Shown: in pieces, positions 7,261 through 16,312 of the stretch
Layout: every line of letters begins with the position of its first letter
How positions within the stretch are numbered: the stretch's first letter is position 1
Assembly: GCA_013368795.1 (NCBI GenBank)
Contig: JABFXX010000438.1
Span: 1 to 36,068 of the forward strand
DNA length: 36,068 bases
DNA from: Kofleriaceae bacterium
Lineage (GTDB): Bacteria > Myxococcota_A > Polyangia > Haliangiales > Haliangiaceae
Reading direction: 5' to 3'
The notes under the pieces: generated by a model
Databases searched by the model: none
The model's input: only the letters and a program-made list of their open reading frames with translations
What the model was told of the DNA's origin: nothing
Program-made: the position numbers and the translations under genes

Positions 7261-9125
7261 GTCCCGGTCCTCGCGCTCTGCGTCTCGACCTCGGCCTTCG
7301 GCAGCCGCATCGATGACGACGCGGTCGTCTTGCCGATACGCGCCGCGTGGACGATCGCCATGCTGACCGCCGTCTCGACGTCGGGCGCGTACGCGATCTT
7401 GCCGAGCTCGCGCTTGATGCCCGCGCGCGCGAAGATGTCTGCGACCTCGGTCGCGAGGCCCGCGAAGATGACCTTGACCTTGCTGCGGTGCAGGCGGTCG
7501 AGCACCGACTCGAGCGCGACGAGGCCGGTCGCGTCGATCGTCGGCACGTGGCGCATGTCGAGGATGTACGTGTGGTCCTTCGCGCCGACGCGCTGGAGCG
7601 TCTCCATCGCCGACTTCGCGGCGCCGAAGAACAGCGGCCCCGCGATCTCGTAGACGCGAATGCCGTGCGGCACGTGGACCGCGAGGTCCTTCGGCGTCTC
7701 GAGCTCGACGTTCGTCAGCACCGACATGCGGCGCATGAACAGGAGCGCGGCGAGCACGACACCGACGGTCACGGCGATCACCATGTCGAACACGACGGTG
7801 AGCACGAAGCAGGTCATCATCACGATGACGTCGCTGCGCGGCGCGATCCGGGTGAGGCGGACGAAGTGGCGCGCCTCGGACATGTTGCGGGCGACGACGA
7901 TCAGCAGCGCGGCGAGCGCCGCCATCGGCAAGTACGAGACGAGCGGCGCGAGCACGATCGTGCACGCGAGCACGAAGATCGCGTGCATCGCGGCAGCGAG
8001 CGGAGAGCGGGCGCCGGCGCGGATGTTCGTCGCGGTACGCGCGAGCGCGCCGGTCGCAGCGATGCCGCCGAAGAACGGACACACGATGTTCGCGATGCCG
8101 AGCGAGATCAGCTCGGAGTTCGGATCGTGGCGCGTACCGGCCATACCGTCGGCGACGACCGCGGACATCAGCGACTCGATCGCACCGAGCATCGCGATCG
8201 CGAACGCCGACGGCAGGAGCTCGCGAATGACCTGGAGGTTCAACGCGAACGCTGGATGTCCCGGATCGCTGATTTGCCACGGCACGATCGGCAGCGGCGG
8301 CAGCGGCGGGATGCCGTGGCCGACCTCGCCACCGCCGAGCGGATAGCTGAACTTCGAGCCGATCGTCGTGACGTTGAAGCCCCAGTCCGCCGGCATGAGG
8401 TGACCGCAGACCACGACGACGACCGCGACGGCCGTGAGCGCGACGAGCGGCGCCGGGATGCGCTTGAGCACGCGCGGCAAGCCGAGCAGCAGGACGACCG
8501 TGAGCGCGCCGACGCCGAGATCCCAGTAGTTGAACGCGTGCCGCGCGTCGAACAGCGCCTCGAGATACTCGAACACACCCTCGGTGCGCGGCAGCTTGAC
8601 GCCGAGCACGTCCTTCAGCTGCAACACGCCGATCGTGACCGCGATGCCCATCGTGAAGCCGCTCGTCACCGGATGCGGCACGAACTGCATGAGCTTGCCG
8701 AGGCGCGCGAGGCCCATCACGACGAGCATCACGCCCGCGAGCATGCCGGCGACGAGCAGGCCACCGAGGCCGTACTTGTGGACGATCGGGACGAGGATGA
8801 CGACGAACGCCGCCGTCGGTCCCGTCACCTGGAAGCGCGTGCCGCCGAGCAGCGCGCACAGCACACCGGCGATGATCGCCGTGTACAGGCCGTACTGCGG
8901 AGGCACGTCGCACGCGATCGCGAGTGCCATCGACAGCGGCAGCGCGACGACACCGACGACGAGCGACGCCATCAAGTCCGCACGGAAGTCCGCGCGCGTG
9001 TAGCCCTCGCGCAGCTTCTGCCGCAGGCCGTAGGCGATCAGGTCCTTCGCGCTGTACGCGAGCGCGAGCTGCTGCTTCACGGCATCCGTCAGCTCTTCTG
9101 CATAGCGGAGCGAGCGGCGGATCAC
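7257..9125 (-). CDS. SulP-family anion transporter with C-terminal STAS domain
   Basis: A 622-residue inner-membrane transporter of the SLC26/SulP family, which moves sulfate, bicarbonate or other anions. The N-terminal part has the family entry sequence (DLMASLVVGVVALPLSMALA, then PPQYGLYTAII) and about a dozen membrane helices up to roughly residue 430. A STAS domain follows, with the nucleotide-loop style motif ILDMRHVPTIDATG. A short Ser/Thr-rich tail ends the protein. The GTG at 9125 is chosen because in-frame sequence further upstream is antisense to yjbQ, and because TATACT lies 7 bases upstream of it. The substrate is not deducible. The gene is divergent from yjbQ with only 21 bases between starts and converges with the preceding gene in a shared CTAG. 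Confidence 0.93.
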   Translation of the reverse strand: MIRRSLRYAEELTDAVKQQLALAYSAKDLIAYGLRQKLREGYTRADFRADLMASLVVGVVALPLSMALAIACDVPPQYGLYTAIIAGVLCALLGGTRFQVTGPTAAFVVILVPIVHKYGLGGLLVAGMLAGVMLVVMGLARLGKLMQFVPHPVTSGFTMGIAVTIGVLQLKDVLGVKLPRTEGVFEYLEALFDARHAFNYWDLGVGALTVVLLLGLPRVLKRIPAPLVALTAVAVVVVVCGHLMPADWGFNVTTIGSKFSYPLGGGEVGHGIPPLPPLPIVPWQISDPGHPAFALNLQVIRELLPSAFAIAMLGAIESLMSAVVADGMAGTRHDPNSELISLGIANIVCPFFGGIAATGALARTATNIRAGARSPLAAAMHAIFVLACTIVLAPLVSYLPMAALAALLIVVARNMSEARHFVRLTRIAPRSDVIVMMTCFVLTVVFDMVIAVTVGVVLAALLFMRRMSVLTNVELETPKDLAVHVPHGIRVYEIAGPLFFGAAKSAMETLQRVGAKDHTYILDMRHVPTIDATGLVALESVLDRLHRSKVKVIFAGLATEVADIFARAGIKRELGKIAYAPDVETAVSMAIVHAARIGKTTASSSMRLPKAEVETQSARTGT

Positions 9126-9132
9126 TCGACGG

Positions 9133-9140
9133 AGTATACA
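9133..9140. promoter_or_regulatory. Overlapping divergent -10 boxes
   Basis: The 8 bases AGTATACA contain TATACA on the plus strand, ending 6 bases before the ATG at 9147, and TATACT on the minus strand, ending 7 bases before the GTG at 9125. The two boxes share four base pairs. Neither gene has a visible ribosome-binding site, so both are likely leaderless and may compete for polymerase at one site. Confidence 0.55.
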
Positions 9141-9146
9141 CCTTGC

Positions 9147-9560
9147 ATGTTCCACCGAGGCGAGCTGACCGTTGCGACCCAGCGTCGCGGCACCTACGAC
9201 ATCACGCGCGAGGTGGCGAAGATTGTCGACGAGAGCGGCGTGCGCGATGGCCTTGCAACGGTGTTCATCCAGCATACGAGCGCGTCGCTGATCGTGTGCG
9301 AGAACGCAGATCCGAGCGTGCGTCGTGACCTCGAGACGTTCGTGAAGAAGCTCGTCCCCGACGGAGATCCGATGTTCACGCACGACGCCGAGGGCGACGA
9401 CGACATGCCGGCACACATCCGCACCGTGCTGACGCAGACGTCGATCGGGCTGCCGGTCGCCGGCGGCAAGCTCGCGCTCGGCACGTGGCAAGGCCTCTAT
9501 CTGTGGGAGCACCGCACGTCGCCGCATCGCCGCACCGTCAGCGTGACGGTGATCGGGTGA
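9147..9560 (+). CDS. yjbQ: YjbQ/UPF0047 family protein
   Basis: A 137-residue cytosolic protein of the YjbQ family (TIGR00149), about the usual length. Family motifs are all present: HTSASLIVCENADP, HDAEGDDDMPAHI and LALGTWQGLYLWEHR, with the His and Glu residues of the metal-dependent active site. Members have been described as having thiamin-phosphate-synthase-like activity and are annotated as secondary thiamine-phosphate synthase; the physiological role is unsettled. The ATG is 21 bases from the divergent transporter start. The stop overlaps the next start (GTGA), so the SMI1/KNR4 gene is probably translated from the same message. Confidence 0.95.
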   Translation: MFHRGELTVATQRRGTYDITREVAKIVDESGVRDGLATVFIQHTSASLIVCENADPSVRRDLETFVKKLVPDGDPMFTHDAEGDDDMPAHIRTVLTQTSIGLPVAGGKLALGTWQGLYLWEHRTSPHRRTVSVTVIG

Positions 9561-10321
9561 GCGAGCTGACCTCGAGGCTGCGCGAAATTCTCGCCGCCCT
9601 CGCCGCCTCGGATCCCGGATTCAAACGGTTCGGCGCGGCGCAGCACCGCTACGAGCTCGCGCCACCGCTGACCGATGACGAGGTCGCTGCGTTCGACGCG
9701 CCGCTGCCCGAGGACTTCCTCGACTACGTCACGCGGCTGTCGGCCGGCGGCGTCGGGCCGTACTACGGCCTTCTGCGCGCCGATCGCGCGACCGCGTTCG
9801 TCGTCGCGGCACCGGCGGGCGTCACCGCGTGGAAGCGCGCGCTGCCGATCGCACACCTCGGCTGCGGCTACGCCGCGGTGATGCCGCTCGACGGTCCGGC
9901 GTCCGGACAGATCTGGATCGACGCGCGCCAGCTCGGGCTCGTCGCGCCGATCCGCCCGAGCTTCACCGCGTTCTATCTCGACTGGATCGATCGCGTCGCT
10001 CACTCGCAGTGGCTCGATCCGTTCGTGCCGCCGGGCCGCTGCCCGATCACGACCGCGCTGTCGGGCTACCTCGGCGTCGTCGAGCAGCAGCTCGGCATCG
10101 CGGCCGGCTCGCTCGACGGACAGCCCCTGCGCGAGGCGCTCTCCCAGCTCTGGCCGGGCGCGATCGAGGCGACCGCCGACGGTACGCTCGCGCTGTTCGA
10201 GCCCGGCGACCGGGTCGATCCATGTGTCGCATGTGCGCGTGCGCTACAGGGCCTGGCCGAGCAGCACGGCCTTCGCGGCGATGTTGTCGCGGCGGGCATC
10301 CCGCCGTTACCGGCCCGTTGA
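9557..10321 (+). CDS. SMI1/KNR4-family protein
   Basis: A 254-residue protein whose N-terminal ~150 residues show the SMI1/KNR4 (SUKH) pattern: LPEDFLDYVTRLSAGGVGPYYGLL, then HLGCGYAAVMPLDG and a SGQIWIDAR strand. In bacteria SUKH proteins include immunity proteins against polymorphic toxins, but many are solitary housekeeping proteins of unknown role. No toxin gene is adjacent, so an immunity role is not supported here. The GTG start overlaps the yjbQ stop by 4 bases, implying coupling. The C-terminal ~100 residues carry a CVAC pair near residue 220, without an assigned domain. Confidence 0.82.
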   Translation: MSELTSRLREILAALAASDPGFKRFGAAQHRYELAPPLTDDEVAAFDAPLPEDFLDYVTRLSAGGVGPYYGLLRADRATAFVVAAPAGVTAWKRALPIAHLGCGYAAVMPLDGPASGQIWIDARQLGLVAPIRPSFTAFYLDWIDRVAHSQWLDPFVPPGRCPITTALSGYLGVVEQQLGIAAGSLDGQPLREALSQLWPGAIEATADGTLALFEPGDRVDPCVACARALQGLAEQHGLRGDVVAAGIPPLPAR

Positions 10322-10342
10322 AGTGCTGTCACACCGGCGGTA

Positions 10343-10348
10343 TAGGGT
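10343..10348 (+). promoter_or_regulatory. Putative -10 box (TAGGGT), leaderless
   Basis: TAGGGT ends 8 bases before the ATG at 10357, in the 35-base gap after the SMI1/KNR4 gene. It fits the recurrent TANNNT pattern. An overlapping TATAGG is an alternative reading. Confidence 0.4.
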
Positions 10349-10356
10349 CGGCCCTC

Positions 10357-10728
10357 ATGGTCGTGTTCTCGAACCGCCGCCTCGGGCCCAGCGCCGAGCT
10401 CCTGGTCTCCGACGAGGTCGCGAGCACGATGCTCCATGCGACCGCGGATGCCGCGCGTCCCCATGCGGCGGCGCGCTGGGAGCAAGAGCTCGTGCAGTGG
10501 CTCGACGCCCGCGCCGAGCGAGGCGGCCAGATCCTCGATGTTGCTGATATTGCTTGGACTCCTGAGCATTTCGAGCGGCAGCGAAGGTTCCTCGTAGACG
10601 CGATCGTCGGCGCGGCTCAGACCCTGCCGCATGCCCTCGCGTTCGACCGCTGGCGCCGTCTGATCGAGGCTCACCCTGCCGATTCGGTCCAGGTCGGACG
10701 GCGGTGGCAGTGGCAGCCAACTGCCTAA
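10357..10728 (+). CDS. Hypothetical protein
   Basis: A 123-residue soluble protein of no recognised family. It begins MVVFSNRRLGPSAELL, is mostly helical by composition, and has several Trp and His residues (ARWEQELVQWLDAR, AFDRWRRLIEAHP). No signal peptide, membrane segment or metal motif is visible. A short internal run (about 10540-10570) uses AT-richer codons than its neighbours. The stop TAA at 10726-10728 is unusual here, where TAG and TGA dominate. It lies between the SMI1/KNR4 and C39-like genes on the same strand. Confidence 0.65.
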   Translation: MVVFSNRRLGPSAELLVSDEVASTMLHATADAARPHAAARWEQELVQWLDARAERGGQILDVADIAWTPEHFERQRRFLVDAIVGAAQTLPHALAFDRWRRLIEAHPADSVQVGRRWQWQPTA

Positions 10729-10783
10729 TATATAAGAGGGATCTCCCCTCCGGGAGCAGTACGGCGGTAGCGTCGGTTTGAGC

Positions 10784-10789
10784 TAGAGT
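10784..10789 (+). promoter_or_regulatory. Putative -10 box (TAGAGT), leaderless
   Basis: TAGAGT ends 6 bases before the GTG at 10796 and there is no Shine-Dalgarno sequence. The same gap also holds a small CTCCC/GGGAG inverted repeat (10743-10756, 4-base loop) that could act as a weak terminator for the preceding gene, although no T-run follows. Confidence 0.45.
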
Positions 10790-10795
10790 CGCACC

Positions 10796-11743
10796 GTGGC
10801 CGAGGCGATTGCCGGACCTGGGTTCTACCCACAGCCGAACGAATGGACGTGCGGTCCATTCGCGCTGAAGCACGCGCTCCTCGCACTCGGCCGCATGGTC
10901 GACGTCAAGCAGCTCGCATCGACCGCGCGCACGCACTGGTGGTCGGGAACCGACGAGATCCAGCTCGCACGCGCTGCACGCGAGTTCGAATGCGATCTCG
11001 TGCTCGAGCGACGCAGCGATCCCGAGCAAGCGCGCAAGCTGCTCGTTCACTACCTGCGCGAGCAAACGCCGGTGCTCCTCTGCGTCGACGAGTGGACGCA
11101 CTGGATCACGGTGCTCCGCGCCGAAGATCGCCGCTTCGTCGTTGTCGATTCGAACGCCGATCCGCTGCTCTCGCTGCGCACGTGGCCACAGCTCCGCACG
11201 TGGTGGCGTTACCATGACATCGATTACAGCAAGCACGAGCCGCCGGTCCTCTACGACCTGATGGCGGTCACGCCGCGCTTCCGCACGACGGTGAAGGCCG
11301 ACTTCTCCGTCGAGCGCGTGAAGTTCCTGCGCCGTCCCGAGAACCGCCGCCTCGCGCTCCACTGGAACGAGTACCTCGAGGATCTGCTCGAGATCTGCAA
11401 GCCGCCCTCGGTGCGCATCGCGCAGCCGCTCTCGATGGGCGAGTTCCTCCGCCGTCACGCCGAGCTCCTGATGACACGCGTCGTGTACTGGCACGGCGAC
11501 GTCAACCGCGACGAGGTCGCGCGTGTGCTCCGCGACCTGCGCTTCGTGTCGGAGACCTACGGTCTCGTGATCCCCGCATCGATGAGCCGTCGCGCGCTCG
11601 CCGATCTCGCGATCCTCGTCTCGCTGTGGGTCTGCGCCGATCGCGGCGTCGATCCGATGTTCGGTGCGACCGGCGCCGACGTTCGCCCCGCCGTTCGCTC
11701 GCGCTCGCGCAAGAACGGCCGCTCGAACGGCAAGCGTCACTGA
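10796..11743 (+). CDS. C39-like cysteine peptidase with C-terminal extension
   Basis: A 315-residue protein. The first ~135 residues fit a C39-type papain fold: YPQPNEWTCGPFALKHAL with the nucleophile Cys19 and an upstream Gln13, EWTHWITVL with His102, and VVVDSNADP with Asp118. Stand-alone C39-like proteins are predicted thiol peptidases; in ABC exporters the same fold removes leader peptides, but no transporter part is present. Residues ~140-290 form an unassigned helical region and the tail is strongly basic (SRSRKNGRSNGKRH), suggesting contact with nucleic acid or acidic surfaces. No signal peptide is seen, so it is probably cytosolic. The GTG start is supported by the TAGAGT box 6 bases upstream. 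The 3' end overlaps the convergent gene by 7 bases. Confidence 0.8.
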   Translation: MAEAIAGPGFYPQPNEWTCGPFALKHALLALGRMVDVKQLASTARTHWWSGTDEIQLARAAREFECDLVLERRSDPEQARKLLVHYLREQTPVLLCVDEWTHWITVLRAEDRRFVVVDSNADPLLSLRTWPQLRTWWRYHDIDYSKHEPPVLYDLMAVTPRFRTTVKADFSVERVKFLRRPENRRLALHWNEYLEDLLEICKPPSVRIAQPLSMGEFLRRHAELLMTRVVYWHGDVNRDEVARVLRDLRFVSETYGLVIPASMSRRALADLAILVSLWVCADRGVDPMFGATGADVRPAVRSRSRKNGRSNGKRH

Positions 11744-12117
11744 ACCGCGACGTCGAGCGTCGCCGCACCGCCCTTGAGCGTCAGCATCGCGCCGCGGGTG
11801 ACGACCATCGACGACACCTGCGAGAGCACCCTGGTCTTCGCCGACAGCGACCAATCGATTCGCAGCGTGACGGTCGTGCCCGTCGAGCGCGCGGTGCAGA
11901 TGTTGATCTCGTCCGCGATATCGTCGACTCGCGCCTTCACCTGGCCGCAGAAGTCGTCGGTGAGCTTCACGGAGTAGATGCGCGTCTTGTCGTCGGCGTG
12001 GACGGCGAGATCGATCGAGTACGTACCGGGCGGCGATACGGGCGCGGCGAGCGCGGGCCCGCAGAGCATGATTGCCATCGCGCACCCGAACACGAGCTTG
12101 GCCTTCAGCGTCATCAT
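11737..12117 (-). CDS. Small secreted protein, unknown function
   Basis: A 126-residue protein with a clear Sec signal peptide (residues 1-25, MMTLKAKLVF then a hydrophobic core ending PALAAP). The mature part reads as beta-strands (GTYSIDLAVHADD, TTVTLRIDWSLSAK) with two Cys residues (DDFCGQ, NICTAR) that could form one disulfide. It looks like a small beta-sandwich or lipocalin-like periplasmic protein, but no family is recognised. Two adjacent ATG codons (12117 and 12114) are possible starts. It is divergent from the gene at 12292 across a 174-base gap holding an inverted repeat. Confidence 0.75.
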   Translation of the reverse strand: MMTLKAKLVFGCAMAIMLCGPALAAPVSPPGTYSIDLAVHADDKTRIYSVKLTDDFCGQVKARVDDIADEINICTARSTGTTVTLRIDWSLSAKTRVLSQVSSMVVTRGAMLTLKGGAATLDVAVQ

Positions 12118-12179
12118 TCCGGCGCAGCTCAGCAAGCGATGCGCCAGCTTCGGGCGTCGCAGGTTACGCGGACTTCGCA

Positions 12180-12214
12180 GATGACCTTGCGGCGAGCCGC
12201 GCCACGAGGTCATC
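12180..12214. repeat. Inverted repeat in a divergent intergenic gap
   Basis: GATGACCT (12180-12187) and AGGTCATC (12207-12214) are perfect inverted 8-mers separated by 19 bases, in the 174-base non-coding gap between divergent starts at 12117 and 12292. The spacer has its own GCGG/CCGC pairing. No T-run follows, so an operator or structured leader is more likely than a terminator. Apart from this repeat I see nothing in the gap. Confidence 0.4.
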
Positions 12215-12291
12215 GCCGCCCGGATCTCGGCTGTCAGGCAGTCACACGGGCCGCACCGCAACGCGCGCGGGTTTCGTGCTGTCCTGTGGGC

Positions 12292-12630
12292 GTGAAGCAG
12301 CGCGCCTGGCTCGCGACGATCGTGTTCGTGCTGTCGCCGTTCGTGCTGCTGCTGCGCGGCGGACTGCCGCCCGACAATCCGTGGCGCCTCGTCGTCTGGC
12401 TCGTGCTCGGCGGCACCGCGCTGCACGCGATCTGGAGGTCGCGCACGTGGCTGCTCCTGCTGTCGCTGCCGCTCGTGCTCGTCACGCTCGTCGTCGCGAT
12501 GAACGGCTACTACCCGTGCTGGCGCTCGTCGAACGCGGCGTGGTGCGGTCACTTCTGCGACGACGATCCGTGCGCGTGCCCCGGCCGCACCGGCTATGGC
12601 GCTGGCACCGGCTGCGAATCGGAACGCTAG
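12292..12630 (+). CDS. Small membrane protein with Cys-rich C-terminus
   Basis: A 112-residue protein. Three hydrophobic helices fill residues ~4-65 (WLATIVFVLSPFVLLL, LVVWLVLGGTALHAI, WLLLLSLPLVLVTLVVAM). The remaining ~45 residues form a compact Cys-rich module (YYPCWRSSNAAWCGHFC, DDDPCACPGRTGYG, GTGC) with six Cys, which suggests disulfides outside the membrane or a metal site. The GTG at 12292 is chosen because the hydrophobic region begins directly after it. I recognise no family. The stop TAG overlaps the stop of the convergent serine hydrolase in a shared CTAG. Confidence 0.72.
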   Translation: MKQRAWLATIVFVLSPFVLLLRGGLPPDNPWRLVVWLVLGGTALHAIWRSRTWLLLLSLPLVLVTLVVAMNGYYPCWRSSNAAWCGHFCDDDPCACPGRTGYGAGTGCESER

Positions 12631-13682
12631 AGCTCGTCGATCGCGGCGTCGTTGACCGCGCGCCGCAGCGCCTTGATCGCGTCGGCAGTGCCGTGTCGCG
12701 TCGGATGGACGCGATTGGTCAGCAGCGCGACCCAGCGGCGATTCGGCAAGTCGAGCCACAGCGACGTGCCGGTGAAACCGGTGTGACCGACGGCGCCGAC
12801 GCGCGGCCAGCGATCGCCCGCCTGCGAGACGCCGGGGGTGTGCGAGGGCGTGTCCCAGCCGAGCCGCCACGACGAGCCGGGAATCGGTGCACTGGTGAAG
12901 AACTCGTTGACGGTCCGAGGGTCGAACCGGCCGCGCGGTGTACCGGCGGCGGTGTCGACGATCGCGGCGGCAAAGCCCGCGACATCGGCGAGCGTCGCGA
13001 ACACGCCCGCATGACCGGCGACGCGGCCGCCGAAGTAGCAGTTCTCGTCGTGGACGAGGCCGGCGACGAGCCCGCGATCGTCGAGCTCGGTCGCGACCGC
13101 ACCGTCGATCGGCGTCTTCGCGTAGCGCGCCGAGGTCAGCCCGAGCGGACCGGCGACGAGGTCGGCGAACGCGTCCTCGAGCGGCATCCCGGCGGCGCGC
13201 TCGAGCACCGCACCGAGAACGATGAAGCCGAGGTCGCTGTAGATCGACGCGACACCGGCCGGGTCGCACTTCTCTCGTGCGGCGAGCTCGACGAGCGTCG
13301 CGCGCGGATCGCCGGGGCGCTCGGTCCGGAGCCGGCGGAAGAACTCGACGTGCGCCGAGCAGCCCGCGCCGTGGGCGAGGAGCTGTCGCACGGTCGCTTC
13401 GGTCGCTGCGACCGGGACGTAACGCCTCACCGGTGAGTCGAGGTCGAGCCGCCCCTCACCGACGAGCACCATCGCGATCGCCACCGTCGCCATGGGCTTA
13501 CTCACGGACGCGAGGTCGAACACGGTGTTCTCGTCGAGCGGTGAGCCGCGATCGGGTACGCGCCTCACGAATCCCGAGTGATATCGGAAGACCTCGCGCC
13601 CTCCGTCGCCGACGGAGACGGCCGCGGCCGAGCCCAGCGGGGCGGCCAGCGCATCGTCGACAAGTGCCCGGATCCTCTCCAT
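12627..13682 (-). CDS. Beta-lactamase-fold serine hydrolase
   Basis: A 351-residue enzyme of the class C beta-lactamase/DD-peptidase/esterase superfamily. The three active-site motifs are present: SVSK (Ser59, Lys62), YSD (148-150, in place of the YxN of class C beta-lactamases) and HTG (300-302). The HDENCYFGGRVAGHAGVF stretch (211-228) is typical of esterase or glycosidase-like members rather than antibiotic hydrolases. There is no signal peptide, so a cytosolic esterase or peptidase role is likely; the substrate is unknown. ATG 13682 is preferred to ATG 13691 because TAGTAT lies 7 bases upstream of it. The gene is divergent from the kinase gene. Confidence 0.9.
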   Translation of the reverse strand: MERIRALVDDALAAPLGSAAAVSVGDGGREVFRYHSGFVRRVPDRGSPLDENTVFDLASVSKPMATVAIAMVLVGEGRLDLDSPVRRYVPVAATEATVRQLLAHGAGCSAHVEFFRRLRTERPGDPRATLVELAAREKCDPAGVASIYSDLGFIVLGAVLERAAGMPLEDAFADLVAGPLGLTSARYAKTPIDGAVATELDDRGLVAGLVHDENCYFGGRVAGHAGVFATLADVAGFAAAIVDTAAGTPRGRFDPRTVNEFFTSAPIPGSSWRLGWDTPSHTPGVSQAGDRWPRVGAVGHTGFTGTSLWLDLPNRRWVALLTNRVHPTRHGTADAIKALRRAVNDAAIDEL

Positions 13683-13689
13683 GTACGAC

Positions 13690-13708
13690 ATACTAACCGT
13701 GCTACGCT
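13690..13708. promoter_or_regulatory. Back-to-back divergent -10 boxes
   Basis: On the minus strand TAGTAT (13690-13695) ends 7 bases before the ATG at 13682. On the plus strand TACGCT (13703-13708) ends 8 bases before the GTG at 13717. The 34-base gap therefore holds both proposed core promoters and no ribosome-binding sites. Confidence 0.45.
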
Positions 13709-13716
13709 GACGCGAC

Positions 13717-15564
<1,848 letters not shown>

Positions 15565-15640
15565 TCCAGCTCCCACATCCAGCTTCCGGCATGTAGGGAG
15601 CCGCTTAGACCGACCGCGTCCGGCGGCCGTTGGATCGCGA

Positions 15641-16309
15641 ATGGGCACCAGCGACGACGCAGGGATCTCGCGGACTTCGGCGATTCCGGACAAAGGCGGT
15701 CACGAAGTGCCGGCCGCCGCGCACGTGAGGGCCGAGATGCTGGCGCTGGCAAGCACGACCCTCGCAACCGATCCGATCGTGGAGCTGATCCACGAGGGTC
15801 GTCATCGCGACGCACTTGCCGCGTGTGCTCGTACTCATCACGCCGTGCTGGGCAGGCTCGCGATGGCGCTGCTCGGCTCGCAAGCCGATGCCGACGAGGC
15901 GGTACAGGAGACGCTATTGCGCGCGCACCGCGCGATGCCGTCGTACCGCGGCGAGGGATCGATCAAGGCGTGGTTGTGCGGGATCGCGCGGCACGTGTGC
16001 GCTCACATGCTCGAGACGCGTCGTCGCGGTCGAGAGCTCCTCGAAGTCGTTCCGCCGATCGGAGACGATGGCCGCGCAGAGCGTGAGGCGCGAGATGTAT
16101 TCGCGTCTCGTCGCCGCGCTCGCGCCCTGCGCGATGCCCTCGAGAAGCTCAAACCCAGCGAGCGTGAAGCGCTCGTCCTACGTTATGTCGCCGACCTGAG
16201 CCACCGAGAGATCGGGATGGCCTGCGGGCTCGACGAGGCCACCGCGCGCAAGCGGATCAGCCGCGCGCTCGACCGGCTTCGCTCGGTCATGCCCACCGAG
16301 GAGATCTGA
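15641..16309 (+). CDS. ECF-type RNA polymerase sigma factor
   Basis: A 222-residue (or shorter) sigma-70-family factor of the extracytoplasmic-function group. Region 2 spans about residues 57-125 (GSQADADEAVQETLLRAHRA, then GSIKAWLCGIARHVC). Region 4 spans ~165-216 (LKPSEREALVLRYV, then LSHREIGMACGLDEATARKR, a helix-turn-helix). The start is uncertain: ATG 15641, GTG 15725 and ATG 15737 are all in frame, and the last gives 190 residues, closer to the usual ECF size. None has a strong ribosome-binding site. The next gene starts 3 bases after the stop and opens with an anti-sigma zinc motif, so the two are a sigma/anti-sigma pair in one operon. Confidence 0.92.
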   Translation: MGTSDDAGISRTSAIPDKGGHEVPAAAHVRAEMLALASTTLATDPIVELIHEGRHRDALAACARTHHAVLGRLAMALLGSQADADEAVQETLLRAHRAMPSYRGEGSIKAWLCGIARHVCAHMLETRRRGRELLEVVPPIGDDGRAEREARDVFASRRRARALRDALEKLKPSEREALVLRYVADLSHREIGMACGLDEATARKRISRALDRLRSVMPTEEI

Positions 16310-16312
16310 ATC

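Noticed and set aside
7347..9560. Long plus-strand frame across the transporter gene
   Set aside because: It is the antisense shadow of the SulP gene, rich in Arg, His and Asp. Only its last 138 codons (yjbQ, from 9147) are real.
9557..10321. SMI1/KNR4 protein as an immunity gene of a toxin system
   Set aside because: No toxin-like gene is adjacent and it is translationally coupled to yjbQ, so context does not support it.
10743..10756. CTCCC/GGGAG hairpin as a rho-independent terminator
   Set aside because: Only a 5-bp stem and no T-run follows, so it is noted but not called.
12627..13682. Antibiotic-resistance beta-lactamase
   Set aside because: No signal peptide, YSD instead of YxN, and esterase/glycosidase-like motifs point to a general serine hydrolase.
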